From Kribbella kalugense (GTDB lineage: Bacteria; Actinomycetota; Actinomycetes; Propionibacteriales; Kribbellaceae): DNA of 64,000 nucleotides. Positions 28,201 through 36,958 of this stretch are shown here, piece by piece. The notes under the pieces are model-generated. The model did no database searches, had not been told where the DNA came from, and saw nothing but the letters and a program-made list of their open reading frames with translations. Each line of letters starts with the position of its first letter. The stretch's first letter is position 1. Location: contig NZ_SODF01000001.1 of the NCBI RefSeq assembly GCF_004365875.1, forward strand, positions 1,736,001 to 1,800,000, read 5' to 3'. The position numbers and the translations under genes were made by a program.

Positions 28201-28265
28201 GGCCTCGACCGTAGAGAGTTCGATGCGCACTTCCTGGTGCCCAACGGCCGACGCACAATGGACGG

Positions 28266-28604
28266 GTGGAGCCGAGATTCTTCGCCGACTGCCAGGCGCG
28301 GGTCGCCGCCGACCTGATCAGTGGCCGCTGGCCGATGGTCGTCCTGTACTCGCTGGCCGACGGCCCCGCCCGCCCCGGCCGGCTCCGTGAGCAGATCGGC
28401 GGCATCAGCCAGAAGGTCCTCACCGAGACCCTCCGCCGCCTCGAACACAACGGCCTGGTCGAACGCCACCGGTACGCCGAGGCCCCGCCGCGCGTCGAGT
28501 ACTCCCTGACCACCGCCGGCAAGGACCTGCTCGTCCCGATCCGAGCCCTCGGCGACTGGGCCGCCGTTTACGCCGACCAGCTTCCGACCGAAAACAAACC
28601 GTAA
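28266..28604 (+). CDS. HxlR family transcriptional regulator
   Basis: A 112-residue winged-helix protein. The HxlR/MarR-like core is clear: ISGRWPMVVLYSLADG, RLREQIGGISQKVLTETLRRL, LVERHRYAEAPPRVEYSLT. It usually senses electrophiles or redox stress. The GTG start lies 6 bases after a CACAAT box (28254-28259), so it may be leaderless. It is divergent from the F420-reductase-like gene and 51 bp before the SRPBCC gene, which is a likely target or partner. Confidence 0.88.
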   Translation: MEPRFFADCQARVAADLISGRWPMVVLYSLADGPARPGRLREQIGGISQKVLTETLRRLEHNGLVERHRYAEAPPRVEYSLTTAGKDLLVPIRALGDWAAVYADQLPTENKP

Positions 28605-28655
28605 GGGCGTCGAGGCACAGTTCTGGAGTCAGCCCAACACCGAGGAGACCCAGAG

Positions 28656-29060
28656 ATGTTCACCTTGCAGCAGGTCGTCGACGCACCGCCCGCCGAGGTC
28701 GTCCGCGCCTTCACCGAACCCGAACCGTTCGCCGCCTGGTTCCTCGCCGAAGGCTTCACCACCCCGTCCGACCGGGTCACACTCGACGTCCGGGCCGGCG
28801 GCCTCATCTCGGCCGTCTTCGTCGGCGAGGGCGACGTCGAGGTCCCGTTCACGCTCCGGTACGGCGAGCTGGACCTCCCGCACCAGGTCGTACTGCACTT
28901 CGACGACCCGGCCGAGGAGATCACCGTCGACCTGACCGAACTCCCGGCCGACAAGACCCAGCTCGACTACCGCAGCGTCGGTCTGACGGACGAACAGCAG
29001 GTGCCGATCAAGCCCGGCGTCGCCACCATGCTCAACCACCTTGCGGCCTACTTCAGCTGA
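28656..29060 (+). CDS. SRPBCC / AHSA1-like domain protein
   Basis: A 134-residue START/Bet v1-like fold protein. Typical pieces are QQVVDAPPAEVVRAFTEPE and AAWFLAEGFTTP, with a C-terminal helix TMLNHLAAYF. Such proteins bind hydrophobic ligands; many are encoded with ArsR or HxlR regulators, as here. A GAGGAG ribosome site is 8 bases upstream. It abuts the convergent AAA ATPase gene with no gap. Confidence 0.82.
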   Translation: MFTLQQVVDAPPAEVVRAFTEPEPFAAWFLAEGFTTPSDRVTLDVRAGGLISAVFVGEGDVEVPFTLRYGELDLPHQVVLHFDDPAEEITVDLTELPADKTQLDYRSVGLTDEQQVPIKPGVATMLNHLAAYFS

Positions 29061-30551
29061 TCATCCCCGATAGATCCCAGGCATCGCCCCACCCCGCGGC
29101 ATCACACCCGCCCCGGCACCCGGCCCTGCCACCCCCGGCTCAGCCGGGGCTTGTCCTCCGCCGGATCCGTCGTCGTGCGGTTCGCCGTTCGTTGCGCCGA
29201 GCAACCGTCGGGTGAGTGTGTCGCGCGACGACAGCAGCTCCGCCACCGCGGCCCGTAAATGATCGGCTCCCGGCTCCGCACCCGCCTCGGCCGCCAGCAG
29301 GACGGTCCGGCGTACCAGCTCCTTCATGAACGACGCCGTCGTACCGGCCGTCTGGTCGACGATCTCGTCCACCAGCTCGGTCGGCAGTTCCAGCCCCGGC
29401 CCGTACAGATGCAGCAGTCGCGCTCGCCCGTCGGCGTCCGGCAGCGGCACCTCGACCGCCATGTCGACCCGGCCGGGCCGCTGCATCAGCGCCGGCTCCA
29501 GCAGGTCCGCCCGGTTCGTGGTCAGCAGGAACGCCACGTCGGCGTCCTGCGCCAACCCGTCCATCTCGTTCAGCACCTGGAACAGCAGCGGATTCTCCCC
29601 GCCCCGCGAGTAGTCCCGCGCCTCAGCCACCAGATCGCAGTCCTCGAGTACGACGAGCGCCGGCTGCAGCATCCGTGCCAGCGCACACGCCTGCGAGATG
29701 AAGTGGATGCTCGTCCCCGCCAGCAGTACGACGGTGAACTCGGGCAACTGCGACAGTACGTACCGGATGGTGTGGGTCTTGCCCGTGCCGGGCGGCCCGT
29801 AGAGCAGGACGCCCCGCCGGACGTGCTGACCCGCGGCCAGCAGCGCCTCCCGATGCGCGGCGATGCCGACGACCTCCCGCTCGATGCGCTCGAGTACGCC
29901 GTCGGGCAGTACGACGTCCGCGCGGGTGATCCCCGGCCGCGGATGCAACCGGAACGGCCCGACGCCCTGCCCGAACTCGTGCCCCTCGAACGACACCACC
30001 TTGCCCCGGAACACGTTGTGCTCCCGGATCAACTCGGGCAACGCCCCGAGGAACCGGTCGCCCGCTGCCTTCTCCACCGCGAGGATCTCGAGGTCCACGC
30101 TCGACCGCCCGTACTGCGGGTTCGCCGCCCGCAGCAGAGCGACGTACCGGTCCTCGCCCCGCACCCCGAGGTAGAACCCGAACGCGACGCAGTCCATTTC
30201 CTCGTCGACATCGATCTGCAGCCGTTGGTAGTCGACCGCCCCGATCCCGAACCGGTCGTACTCCGCCAGCTCGAGGAGCTCACCGAGCGAGTGATGACCG
30301 CGGTTGGACCCCGCCAGCCCCAGCACGTCGAACGAGTCGAACCACGCCTCGATCGCCCGCTGCACGTTCGGCAGGTCGTACGGCGGGAAGCTCGACGACA
30401 CCACCGGCACCTGCTCGGGGTCGACGCCGAGATGCGTCCGGAGCCGGTCCCGCAGACTCTCGCGGTTGCTCCGCGGCCCGCTCTGCTGCATGCGCTCCAG
30501 GAACCGCGTGAACAGCCGCGCGAACTCGTCGACGTCACTGTCGTCAGGCAT
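29061..30551 (-). CDS. AAA+ family ATPase
   Basis: A 496-residue protein. An unassigned N-terminal region of about 240 residues precedes one AAA+ module: Walker A GPPGTGKT at 252-259, Walker B VVLEDCD at 300-306, sensor-1 TTN at 344-346 and arginine-finger region QRPGRVD near 357. The C-terminus is a Gly/Pro/Ala-rich tail ending PGIYRG. The single module resembles FtsH/proteasomal-type or BCS1-like ATPases, but no protease domain is present. Client unknown. The start follows GAGGAGGT by 8 bases. The promoter is shared with the oxidoreductase on the other side. Confidence 0.85.
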   Translation of the reverse strand: MPDDSDVDEFARLFTRFLERMQQSGPRSNRESLRDRLRTHLGVDPEQVPVVSSSFPPYDLPNVQRAIEAWFDSFDVLGLAGSNRGHHSLGELLELAEYDRFGIGAVDYQRLQIDVDEEMDCVAFGFYLGVRGEDRYVALLRAANPQYGRSSVDLEILAVEKAAGDRFLGALPELIREHNVFRGKVVSFEGHEFGQGVGPFRLHPRPGITRADVVLPDGVLERIEREVVGIAAHREALLAAGQHVRRGVLLYGPPGTGKTHTIRYVLSQLPEFTVVLLAGTSIHFISQACALARMLQPALVVLEDCDLVAEARDYSRGGENPLLFQVLNEMDGLAQDADVAFLLTTNRADLLEPALMQRPGRVDMAVEVPLPDADGRARLLHLYGPGLELPTELVDEIVDQTAGTTASFMKELVRRTVLLAAEAGAEPGADHLRAAVAELLSSRDTLTRRLLGATNGEPHDDGSGGGQAPAEPGVAGPGAGAGVMPRGGAMPGIYRG

Positions 30552-30575
30552 CTCGCCGTACCTCCTCGTTCCGGA

Positions 30576-30609
30576 CCTATCCGGAGGGTCCTCCGTAACG
30601 GCGGATAGG
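30576..30609. promoter_or_regulatory. Mirrored divergent promoter with long dyad
   Basis: CCTATCCG (30576-30583) and CGGATAGG (30602-30609) are perfect 8-bp inverted arms; an inner CGGAGG-GT-CCTCCG dyad lies at 30582-30595. Each outer arm contains a TAGG -10 core: TAGGAT rightward (30606-30611), 7 bases before the oxidoreductase ATG, and TAGGTC leftward for the ATPase gene. Confidence 0.6.
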
Positions 30610-30618
30610 ATCTTCACC

Positions 30619-31434
30619 ATGACAGCTTCCGAGTCCACCGACCGTCCGTACGGCGCCTTCCCGGTACGGATCGGTCTGCAGATCCAGCCCCAGCACGCCC
30701 AGTACGCCGACATCCGGCGTACCGTCGCCGCGGCCGAGGAGATCGGCGTCGACGTCGCGTTCAACTGGGACCACTTCTACCCGCTCAGCGGTGAGCCTGA
30801 GGGCCTGCACTTCGAGTGCTGGACCATGCTGGCCGCCTGGGCCGAGGCGACCGAGCGGGTCGAGATCGGCGCCCTGGTCACCTGCAACTCCTACCGCAAC
30901 CCCGACCTGCTCGCCGACATGGCCCGCACGGTCGACCACATCAGTGACGGCCGGCTGATCTTCGGCATCGGGTCCGGCTGGTTCGAGAAGGACTACGACG
31001 AGTACGGCTACGAGTTCGGTACGGCGGGCGGCCGGTTGGACGCCCTCGGCGAGGCGCTGCCGCGGATCGAGGCGCGCTGGGAGAAGCTCAACCCGAAGCC
31101 GACCCGCGACATCCCGGTGCTGATCGGTGGCGGCGGCGAGAAGAAGACGCTGAAGCTGGTCGCCAAGCACGCGAACATCTGGCACGGCTTCGGCGACGCC
31201 GAGACCATCGCACACAAGCACGCGGTGCTGGACGAGCACTGCAAGACGATCGGCCGCGACCCGGGCGAGATCGAGCGTTCGGTCGCCGTCGGCGACAAGA
31301 AGCCGGAGGACATCGGCAAGCAGCTGCTCGACGTCGGCACCCGCCTCTTCACCGTCCACGCCGGCGGCCCGGACTACGACCTCGGCCTGCTCCGCGACTG
31401 GGTCGCCTGGCGCGACGAGGCCAACGCCAAGTAG
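30619..31434 (+). CDS. LLM class F420-dependent oxidoreductase
   Basis: A 271-residue luciferase-like (beta/alpha)8 protein that would use coenzyme F420. Characteristic strings: VAFNWDHFYPL near the N-terminus, VEIGALVTCNSYRNP and RLIFGIGSGWFEKDY, as in TIGR03560-like actinobacterial enzymes. The substrate is unknown. The ATG at 30619 follows TAGGAT by 7 bases, so the mRNA is probably leaderless; the much longer upstream frame is not coding. Confidence 0.87.
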   Translation: MTASESTDRPYGAFPVRIGLQIQPQHAQYADIRRTVAAAEEIGVDVAFNWDHFYPLSGEPEGLHFECWTMLAAWAEATERVEIGALVTCNSYRNPDLLADMARTVDHISDGRLIFGIGSGWFEKDYDEYGYEFGTAGGRLDALGEALPRIEARWEKLNPKPTRDIPVLIGGGGEKKTLKLVAKHANIWHGFGDAETIAHKHAVLDEHCKTIGRDPGEIERSVAVGDKKPEDIGKQLLDVGTRLFTVHAGGPDYDLGLLRDWVAWRDEANAK

Positions 31435-31447
31435 TCAGCACACCCGC

Positions 31448-31484
31448 CTGCGTCCGAAGAACTGCGGCAGTTCTTCGGACGCAG
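31448..31484. terminator. Perfect 18-bp stem hairpin
   Basis: Left arm 31448-31465 and right arm 31467-31484 are perfectly complementary around one central base, starting 14 bases after the oxidoreductase stop. There is no U run. It would act as an I-shaped, Rho-independent-like terminator insulating the downstream def promoter. Confidence 0.65.
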
Positions 31485-31495
31485 CGGTGTCTGGG

Positions 31496-31511
31496 TAGGA
31501 TTTCCGCCATG
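31496..31511 (+). promoter_or_regulatory. Leaderless -10 box of def
   Basis: TAGGAT (31496-31501) ends 7 bases before the ATG at 31509, the same arrangement as at 30606. No Shine-Dalgarno sequence is present. Confidence 0.5.
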
Positions 31512-32114
31512 TCTACGTTGCCTCAGGACGGTTCGGTGCGGCCAATCACCCGGTGGGGTGAGGACGTGATGCATCGGGTCAATCAGCCGGTGACCGACTT
31601 CGGGGCCGAGCTGCAGACGCTGGTCGCCGACATGGTCGCGACGATGAACGCGGCCGAGGGCGTCGGCCTCGCGGCGAACCAGGTCGGCGTCGACCTGCAG
31701 CTGTTCGTGTTCGACTGCCCCGACAAGGAGGGCAATCGGGTGCAGGGCGTCGTGTGCAACCCGGCGCTCGAAGTACCGGAGGGCAAGGACCGCAACCTGG
31801 ACGAGGGCGACGAGGGCTGTCTGTCGCTCCCCGGGGCGTTCACCAAGTGCGCCCGTCCGGACTACGCGAAGGTTGTCGGTGTCGACCAGCACGGCAAGCC
31901 GGTCAGCTTCGAGGGCAACGGCCTGCTGGCGCGCTGCCTGCAGCACGAGACCGACCACACCCAGGGCATGGTGTTCGGCGACCGCATCTCCCGCAAGTAC
32001 AAGAAGCGCCTGTACGCCGAGGCCGAGGAGTTCGCTCCCGACTACCCGAGCGACTGGCCGGTCTCGCCGATGATCGAGCACGACGACGAGCACGAGGACA
32101 CGCCGGCCACCTGA
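31509..32114 (+). CDS. def: Peptide deformylase
   Basis: A 201-residue metalloenzyme that removes the N-formyl group from nascent proteins. The three family motifs are intact: GVGLAANQ (51-58), EGCLSLPG with metal ligand C104, and QHETDH with H146, E147 and H150. The C-terminus carries an acidic His-containing tail. The stop is one base from the convergent kinase gene. This is probably the housekeeping copy; a second deformylase is at 41.7 kb. Confidence 0.95.
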   Translation: MSTLPQDGSVRPITRWGEDVMHRVNQPVTDFGAELQTLVADMVATMNAAEGVGLAANQVGVDLQLFVFDCPDKEGNRVQGVVCNPALEVPEGKDRNLDEGDEGCLSLPGAFTKCARPDYAKVVGVDQHGKPVSFEGNGLLARCLQHETDHTQGMVFGDRISRKYKKRLYAEAEEFAPDYPSDWPVSPMIEHDDEHEDTPAT

Positions 32115-32115
32115 T

Positions 32116-32673
32116 CTACCAGCGGGCCTTCTCCAGGTCGATCTCGTCGACAGTCTGGGCCGGGGTCTGACCAGTGGTGTCCAGCCACAGACCCCGGCGC
32201 GGAATGTCGTCCAGCCCGGCCTGCAGCGCGCGTACGGCGTCCGCCAGCGTCCCACCGGGTTCCTGCCAGTCCCGGTACGCGTTCCCGCCGCCGCGGGCGA
32301 GCTCCCGCTCGACGATCGACTCCACCGACGGCACGAGTACGACGAGATAGGTCTCGACACCCTTGAGCCGCGAGAACCATCGCTCGACGTGCTCCCCCAG
32401 CACGATGTCGCTGCAGACGAAGTCGAACCCGGCGTCCGCGTAGTGCTGCGCGACCAGTGCACTCGCGTCGTACCGCAACTCCAGCTGCTGCACCGCCTCC
32501 GCCGACGGCTCAGGTGTCATCTGCTCGGCCCCCGCGACCACTCCGCGGTAGAACACGTCCCCGTCGAGCGTTGCGGCCGGCGGGCCGAGCCGCGCGGCCA
32601 AGAGCGGTGCCACCGTCGACTTCCCCGCCGCCTGCATCCCGGTGACAAGTACTACTTTCGGCTTGCTCTCCAT
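32116..32673 (-). CDS. P-loop kinase-like ATP-binding protein
   Basis: A 185-residue protein with Walker A TGMQAAGKST near residues 11-20 and a fold like chloramphenicol phosphotransferase or small nucleoside/nucleotide kinases. A DGDVFYRG segment follows the first helix; CSDIVLGEHVERW and YLVVLVPSVE are typical of AAA-type kinases in actinobacteria. Substrate unknown; drug, nucleoside or protein phosphorylation are all possible. It overlaps the acetyltransferase gene by 22 bp. Confidence 0.8.
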   Translation of the reverse strand: MESKPKVVLVTGMQAAGKSTVAPLLAARLGPPAATLDGDVFYRGVVAGAEQMTPEPSAEAVQQLELRYDASALVAQHYADAGFDFVCSDIVLGEHVERWFSRLKGVETYLVVLVPSVESIVERELARGGGNAYRDWQEPGGTLADAVRALQAGLDDIPRRGLWLDTTGQTPAQTVDEIDLEKARW

Positions 32674-33179
32674 GCCTCCGCCGTCAACGAGTAGATGGTC
32701 GCGTCGAACTGCTCGCCGTCGTCGGTCAGGACTGCCTCGTGGTCGAAGCTCATCCCGAGCCGGCGCATGACCGCGATGCTACGGACGTTCGGCGTATCGG
32801 TCACGGCAATAACCCGCGGCAGCTGCAGCTCGGTGAAGCCGAGCTCGATCCAGGCCGCGGCCGCCTCCGTCGCGTAGCCGTGACCCCAGTAGGCACGCGC
32901 CAGCCGCCAGCCGATCTCGAGATCGTCCGGGTACCACTGCTCACGGCTCAGGCCAGCCGCGCCGAGGAATGCCCGGTCCGTCCGCCGTTCGATTGCGAGG
33001 AAGCCGAAGCCGTCCCGTTCGTAGCGGGCGTTGACCGCGGCCGCGATCTCGTTACAACGCGCCCGGTCCAAGGGCGCGCCGAGGTACTGCGTGACCTCGG
33101 GGTCCGCGTTCAGTGCGGCCCACGGCTCCAGGTCCTCCTCGCGGAACGGACGTAGTACCAGGCGCTCCGTCATACGCAT
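32652..33179 (-). CDS. GNAT family N-acetyltransferase (RimJ/RimL-like)
   Basis: A 175-residue acetyltransferase. Seen: TERLVLRPFREEDLEPW at the start, IGWRLARAYWGHGYATEA (acetyl-CoA loop) and TDTPNVRSIAVMRRLGM. The acceptor is unknown. I place the start at the ATG 33179, after GAGGTGA; a GTG at 33191 would add four residues and ATG at 33173 would remove two. It is followed by the kinase gene with a 22-bp overlap. Confidence 0.85.
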   Translation of the reverse strand: MRMTERLVLRPFREEDLEPWAALNADPEVTQYLGAPLDRARCNEIAAAVNARYERDGFGFLAIERRTDRAFLGAAGLSREQWYPDDLEIGWRLARAYWGHGYATEAAAAWIELGFTELQLPRVIAVTDTPNVRSIAVMRRLGMSFDHEAVLTDDGEQFDATIYSLTAEAWRASRK

Positions 33180-33192
33180 GGCTTGCTTCACC

Positions 33193-34002
33193 TCAGCGTC
33201 GCCGGGTTGCGTAGAACGCGACCGCTGCCGACGATGCCACGTTGAGCGAGTCGACGCCGTCCGCCATCGGGATGCGCACGGTCAGGTCGGCCTTCTCGAG
33301 CACGTGCGGTTTGAGGCCGTGGCCTTCGGTGCCGAAGATCAGCGCGAGCTTGGCGTCGTCGCGGTCGGCAAGGTCGTCGAGCGTGATCGAGTCGTCGGCG
33401 AGGGCCATCGCGGCGGCGACGTACCCATGCTCCTGGAGTACGTCGAGGGCTCCGGGCCAGGTCTCGAGCCGGGTCCACGGGACCTGGAAGACCGTGCCCA
33501 TCGAGACCTTGATCGAACGCCTGTACAGCGGATCCGCGCAGGTCGGCGTCACCAGCACGAGCCCGACGCCCATCGCCGCAGCGGCCCGAAAACCGGCTCC
33601 AACGTTGGTGTGGTCAACGATGTCGTCGAAGATCGCGATCCGGCTCGGCGCCTGCTCGAGCAGCTCGCCCAGCGGCTGGGCCGCGCGACGTTTGTACGAC
33701 GCCAACGCGCCGCGGTGCACGTGAAATCCGGTGACCTGCTCGGCCAGCTCCTCGGACACGACGTACACCGGTTTGTCCGGCCACTTCTCGAGAACGTCCT
33801 GCAGCGAGTCCAGCCACCGCGGCGCGAGCAGAAACGACCGAGGCTCGAACCCGGCATCCGCCGCCCGCCGGATCACTTTGTCGCCCTCAGCAATGAACAG
33901 CCCGTGTTCTTCTTCGAGCAGCCGCCGCAGATTCACCTCCCGCAACTGCACGTAATCCGCGAGCCGATGGTCGGCTGGATCAGCTACTTGGACGAGATTC
34001 AT
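33193..34002 (-). CDS. TrmH/SpoU family RNA 2'-O-methyltransferase
   Basis: A 269-residue SPOUT methyltransferase. The N-terminal substrate-binding part (EEHGLFIAEGDKVIRRA) precedes the knot: motif 1 region DDIVDHTNVGAGFRAA, motif 2 ALIFGTEGHGLKP, motif 3 IPMADGVDSLNVASSAAV. Motif 1 has DHTN in place of the common NPGN, a subfamily trait. Target, tRNA or rRNA, cannot be told. It overlaps the methyltransferase gene upstream as ATGA. Confidence 0.9.
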   Translation of the reverse strand: MNLVQVADPADHRLADYVQLREVNLRRLLEEEHGLFIAEGDKVIRRAADAGFEPRSFLLAPRWLDSLQDVLEKWPDKPVYVVSEELAEQVTGFHVHRGALASYKRRAAQPLGELLEQAPSRIAIFDDIVDHTNVGAGFRAAAAMGVGLVLVTPTCADPLYRRSIKVSMGTVFQVPWTRLETWPGALDVLQEHGYVAAAMALADDSITLDDLADRDDAKLALIFGTEGHGLKPHVLEKADLTVRIPMADGVDSLNVASSAAVAFYATRRR

Positions 34003-35207
34003 CGTGCCTGACGAGCCACGTCGACTACGTTGCCGATGACAACGATCGCGGGGGCGCCGACGCCCTCGTCCTGCATCGCCTGGGCGATGCCCGCCAGATC
34101 CGACGTCACCATCCGCTGTCCGGGAAGGGTGCCGTCGGCAATCGCCGCCGCCGGGGTCTCCGCGGACCGCCCACCGGCGATCAACCGCTCGGTGATCGCG
34201 GGCAGATTCTCCACCGCCATCAGCAGTACCAGCGTCCCACGCAACTGCGCCAGCGCGTCCCAGTTGACCAACGAGTCCGGATGCGACGGCGGGATATGCC
34301 CCGACACCACCGTGAACTCATGCGTCACCCCGCGATGCGTGACCGGGATCCCCGACACCGCCGGCACCGAGATCGAGCTCGTGATCCCCGGCACCACGGT
34401 CCACGGCACTCCGGCCGCCGCACACGCCAGCGCCTCCTCGAAACCGCGACCGAACACGTACGGGTCGCCGCCCTTCAGCCGTACGACGACCTTCCCCTGA
34501 CGACCGCGATCGATCAGGATCCGGTTGATCTCCTCCTGCTGAGCCGCCCGACCACGCGGCAACTTCGCCGCATCGAACAGCTCCACATCCGGATGCAACT
34601 CGTCCAGCAACTGCTGCGGCGCCAGCCGATCCGCCACGACCACATCCGCCTCGGCCAGCAACCGCCGCCCGCGCACCGTGATCAGATCCGGATCGCCCGG
34701 TCCCCCGCCGACCAGATACACCCCCGGTCGCCGATCCACATCACGCGCAGCCAGCTCACCGGTCCGCAGTCCCTCCAGGATCGCGTCCCGTACGGCGGCC
34801 GACCGCCGGTGATCTCCACCGCCGAGCACCCCGATGGTCACGTTGTCGTGCTGCCCGGACGCCGGAGTCCACGCAGTCGCGCGGGACCGGTCGTCCGAAC
34901 GCACACAGAAGATCCGACGCTCCTCGGCCTCCGCCGAGACCTGATCGTTGACCGAGGCATCATCCGTCGCCACCACGACGTACCAGGCGCCGTCGAGATC
35001 GCCGGTGACGTACCCGCGCTCGATCCAGTTCAGCGATGGGTTGCCGAGCAGACCCTCGATCGTCGGCGTGATCGACGGCGAGATCAGGTCGATCTGCGCC
35101 CCGGACTCGAGCAACCGCGGCAGGCGACGCTGGGCGACCCCACCGCCGCCGACGACGACCACGCGCCGTCCGTCGAGGACGAGACCGGACAGGTACTGCT
35201 GAGTCAC
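33999..35207 (-). CDS. cobA: Uroporphyrinogen-III C-methyltransferase with siroheme-synthase N-domain
   Basis: A 402-residue two-domain enzyme. Residues 1 to about 150 resemble the dehydrogenase/ferrochelatase part of CysG (VVVVGGGGVAQRRLPRLLESGA). Residues about 160-402 are the SAM-dependent methyltransferase, with VYLVGGGPGDPDLITVRG, VVRLKGGDPYVFGRG and PVTHRGVTHEFTVVSGH. It makes precorrin-2 and perhaps siroheme, feeding cobalamin and sulfite reductase cofactors. It overlaps cobT by 4 bp. Confidence 0.93.
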   Translation of the reverse strand: MTQQYLSGLVLDGRRVVVVGGGGVAQRRLPRLLESGAQIDLISPSITPTIEGLLGNPSLNWIERGYVTGDLDGAWYVVVATDDASVNDQVSAEAEERRIFCVRSDDRSRATAWTPASGQHDNVTIGVLGGGDHRRSAAVRDAILEGLRTGELAARDVDRRPGVYLVGGGPGDPDLITVRGRRLLAEADVVVADRLAPQQLLDELHPDVELFDAAKLPRGRAAQQEEINRILIDRGRQGKVVVRLKGGDPYVFGRGFEEALACAAAGVPWTVVPGITSSISVPAVSGIPVTHRGVTHEFTVVSGHIPPSHPDSLVNWDALAQLRGTLVLLMAVENLPAITERLIAGGRSAETPAAAIADGTLPGQRMVTSDLAGIAQAMQDEGVGAPAIVVIGNVVDVARQAR

Positions 35208-36244
35208 GAAGTGATCCCCGCGTCCTCGAACGTGGCCATCTCGGCAAGCGCGCGGACCGCGCAGGTCAGGATCGGGTACGCGAGCACCGCGCCGGTGCCC
35301 TCGCCGAGCCGCAGGTCCAGGTCGACCAGCGGCTGCAGGCCGAGCTGCTTCAGCGCGACGGCGTGACCGGGCTCGGCGGACCGGTGGCCGGCGACGCAGT
35401 ACTCGATGACGGCCGGGTGGAACGCCTGCGCGACGAGCGCGGCGGCGCCCGCGATCACGCCGTCGAGGATGACCGGAGTGCGGTTGGCCGCGGCGCCGAG
35501 GATGTACCCGGCCAGGGCTGCGTGCTCAAGACCGCCGTACGCCTGGAGGGCCTTGAGCGGCTCGGTCGGCGGTACGGCGTGCAGCGCGAGGGCCGACCGT
35601 ACGACGCCTGTCTTGTGTGCCAGCGCCGCGTCGTCGATCCCGGTGCCACGGCCGGTGACCGCGTCGGCGGTCGCCCCGGTGAAGGTCGCGATCAGGGCGG
35701 CGGACGCGGTCGTGTTGGCGATGCCCATGTCGCCGGTCAGGAGGCAGCGGTACCCCTCCTGGACCAGCTTGTCCGCGAGGTCGAACCCGACGGCGATGGC
35801 TGCCTTGGCCTCGTCCTCGGTGAGGGCGTCGGTCTGGGACAGGTCGCGGGTGCCCGGGCGGACCTTGGCGTGGACGATGTCCAGCTGGTCCACCGACGTG
35901 GCGACGCCGACGTCCACGACCCGTACGTCGACCCCGTTGTTGGTCGCGAACGCGTTCACCGCGGCACCGCCGGCGGCGAAGTTCGCCAGCATCGCGGCGG
36001 TCACTTCCTGCGGCCACGGCGAGACGTTCTGAGCGTGTACGCCGTGATCCGCCGCGAAAACCGTCACCACGGCGGGCTGAGGCACCGGCGGCGGGCAACT
36101 CCCCGTCATGCCGGCGACCCGAACGGACAACTCCTCGAGCACCCCCAGCGACCCCGCCGGCTTGGTCAGCCGCGCATGCCGCTCCTCGGCCGCCCGCATC
36201 GCGACGGCATCGGCCGGCCCGATCCGCTCCAGGTACTCCTCCAC
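35204..36244 (-). CDS. cobT: Nicotinate-nucleotide-dimethylbenzimidazole phosphoribosyltransferase CobT
   Basis: About 346 residues. It activates the lower ligand base of cobalamin. The catalytic Glu is in DLRLGEGTGAVLAYP near the C-terminus; also seen are TKPAGSLGVLEEL, FAADHGVHAQNVSPWP and TGDMGIANTTASAAL. The start is uncertain: GTG at 36244 has GGAGGA 5 bases before it, whereas a TTG at 36283 follows its GGAGG directly. It pairs with cobA downstream; cobQ lies at the far end of the window. Confidence 0.92.
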   Translation of the reverse strand: MEEYLERIGPADAVAMRAAEERHARLTKPAGSLGVLEELSVRVAGMTGSCPPPVPQPAVVTVFAADHGVHAQNVSPWPQEVTAAMLANFAAGGAAVNAFATNNGVDVRVVDVGVATSVDQLDIVHAKVRPGTRDLSQTDALTEDEAKAAIAVGFDLADKLVQEGYRCLLTGDMGIANTTASAALIATFTGATADAVTGRGTGIDDAALAHKTGVVRSALALHAVPPTEPLKALQAYGGLEHAALAGYILGAAANRTPVILDGVIAGAAALVAQAFHPAVIEYCVAGHRSAEPGHAVALKQLGLQPLVDLDLRLGEGTGAVLAYPILTCAVRALAEMATFEDAGITS

Positions 36245-36377
36245 CGCGTCCTCCACTCGCTTGCCTACTCGTACGTGCTGCAACCTCCTCCGATCTTCGC
36301 ATCCCCGGGTCGGTGCCCGTGGATCTGGACAGTAATGTCGGAATCACCACACCTCGCGAGATCCCGGAGGAACACAG

Positions 36378-36908
36378 ATGTCGCTCGATCGTCCCGTCGC
36401 CCCGGACCCGTACGAACTCCTGCCGAAGGCCGGTTCGTTCACCCTCACCAGCACCGACGTCGCCGACGGCGAGCCGCTGTCCGACGACCACGCGTTCGCC
36501 GGCGGGAACACGTCGCCGCAGCTCAGCTGGTCCGGGTTCCCGGCGGAGACCAAGGCCTTCGTCGTCACCTGCTACGACCCGGACGCGCCGATCGTCTCCG
36601 GCTTCTACCACTGGAACCTGGTCAACCTGCCCGTCACCGTGACCGAGCTCCCCGCCGGCGCGGGCACCACGGAACGCCTCGACAACGGCGCCTTCCACGT
36701 CCGCAACGACTTCGGCGCCAAGGCCTTCGGCGGCGCCGCCCCGCCCCCCGGCGACCAGATCCACCGCTACTACTTCGTCGTACACGCCATCGACGTAGAA
36801 GCCCTGGACGTTGACTCCGACGCCACCCCAGCCGTAGTCGGCTTCAACCTAGCCTTCCACACCCTAGCCCGAGCCATCCTCACCCCGACCTACCAAATCC
36901 CGGAGTAG
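36378..36908 (+). CDS. YbhB/YbcL (PEBP) family protein
   Basis: A 176-residue Raf-kinase-inhibitor-like phosphatidylethanolamine-binding fold protein. Motifs: [30 protein letters not shown], with the conserved CYDPDAP pocket, then [10 protein letters not shown] and [12 protein letters not shown]. The bacterial function is unknown. It has no signal peptide. GGAGGAAC is 6 bases upstream. The 3' end is C/A-rich with CTA codons, unlike the body. Confidence 0.9.
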   Translation: MSLDRPVAPDPYELLPKAGSFTLTSTDVADGEPLSDDHAFAGGNTSPQLSWSGFPAETKAFVVTCYDPDAPIVSGFYHWNLVNLPVTVTELPAGAGTTERLDNGAFHVRNDFGAKAFGGAAPPPGDQIHRYYFVVHAIDVEALDVDSDATPAVVGFNLAFHTLARAILTPTYQIPE

Positions 36909-36913
36909 TACGC

Positions 36914-36941
36914 AGGGGCCGCCTCACTCGAGTCGGCCCCT
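36914..36941. terminator. Hairpin between convergent genes
   Basis: Arms AGGGGCCG and CGGCCCCT, 8 bp with a 12-base loop, lie between the PEBP gene and the minus-strand lipoprotein gene. There is no U tract. It probably serves both directions. Confidence 0.45.
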
Positions 36942-36958
36942 CCGCAACCGCGCCACCG

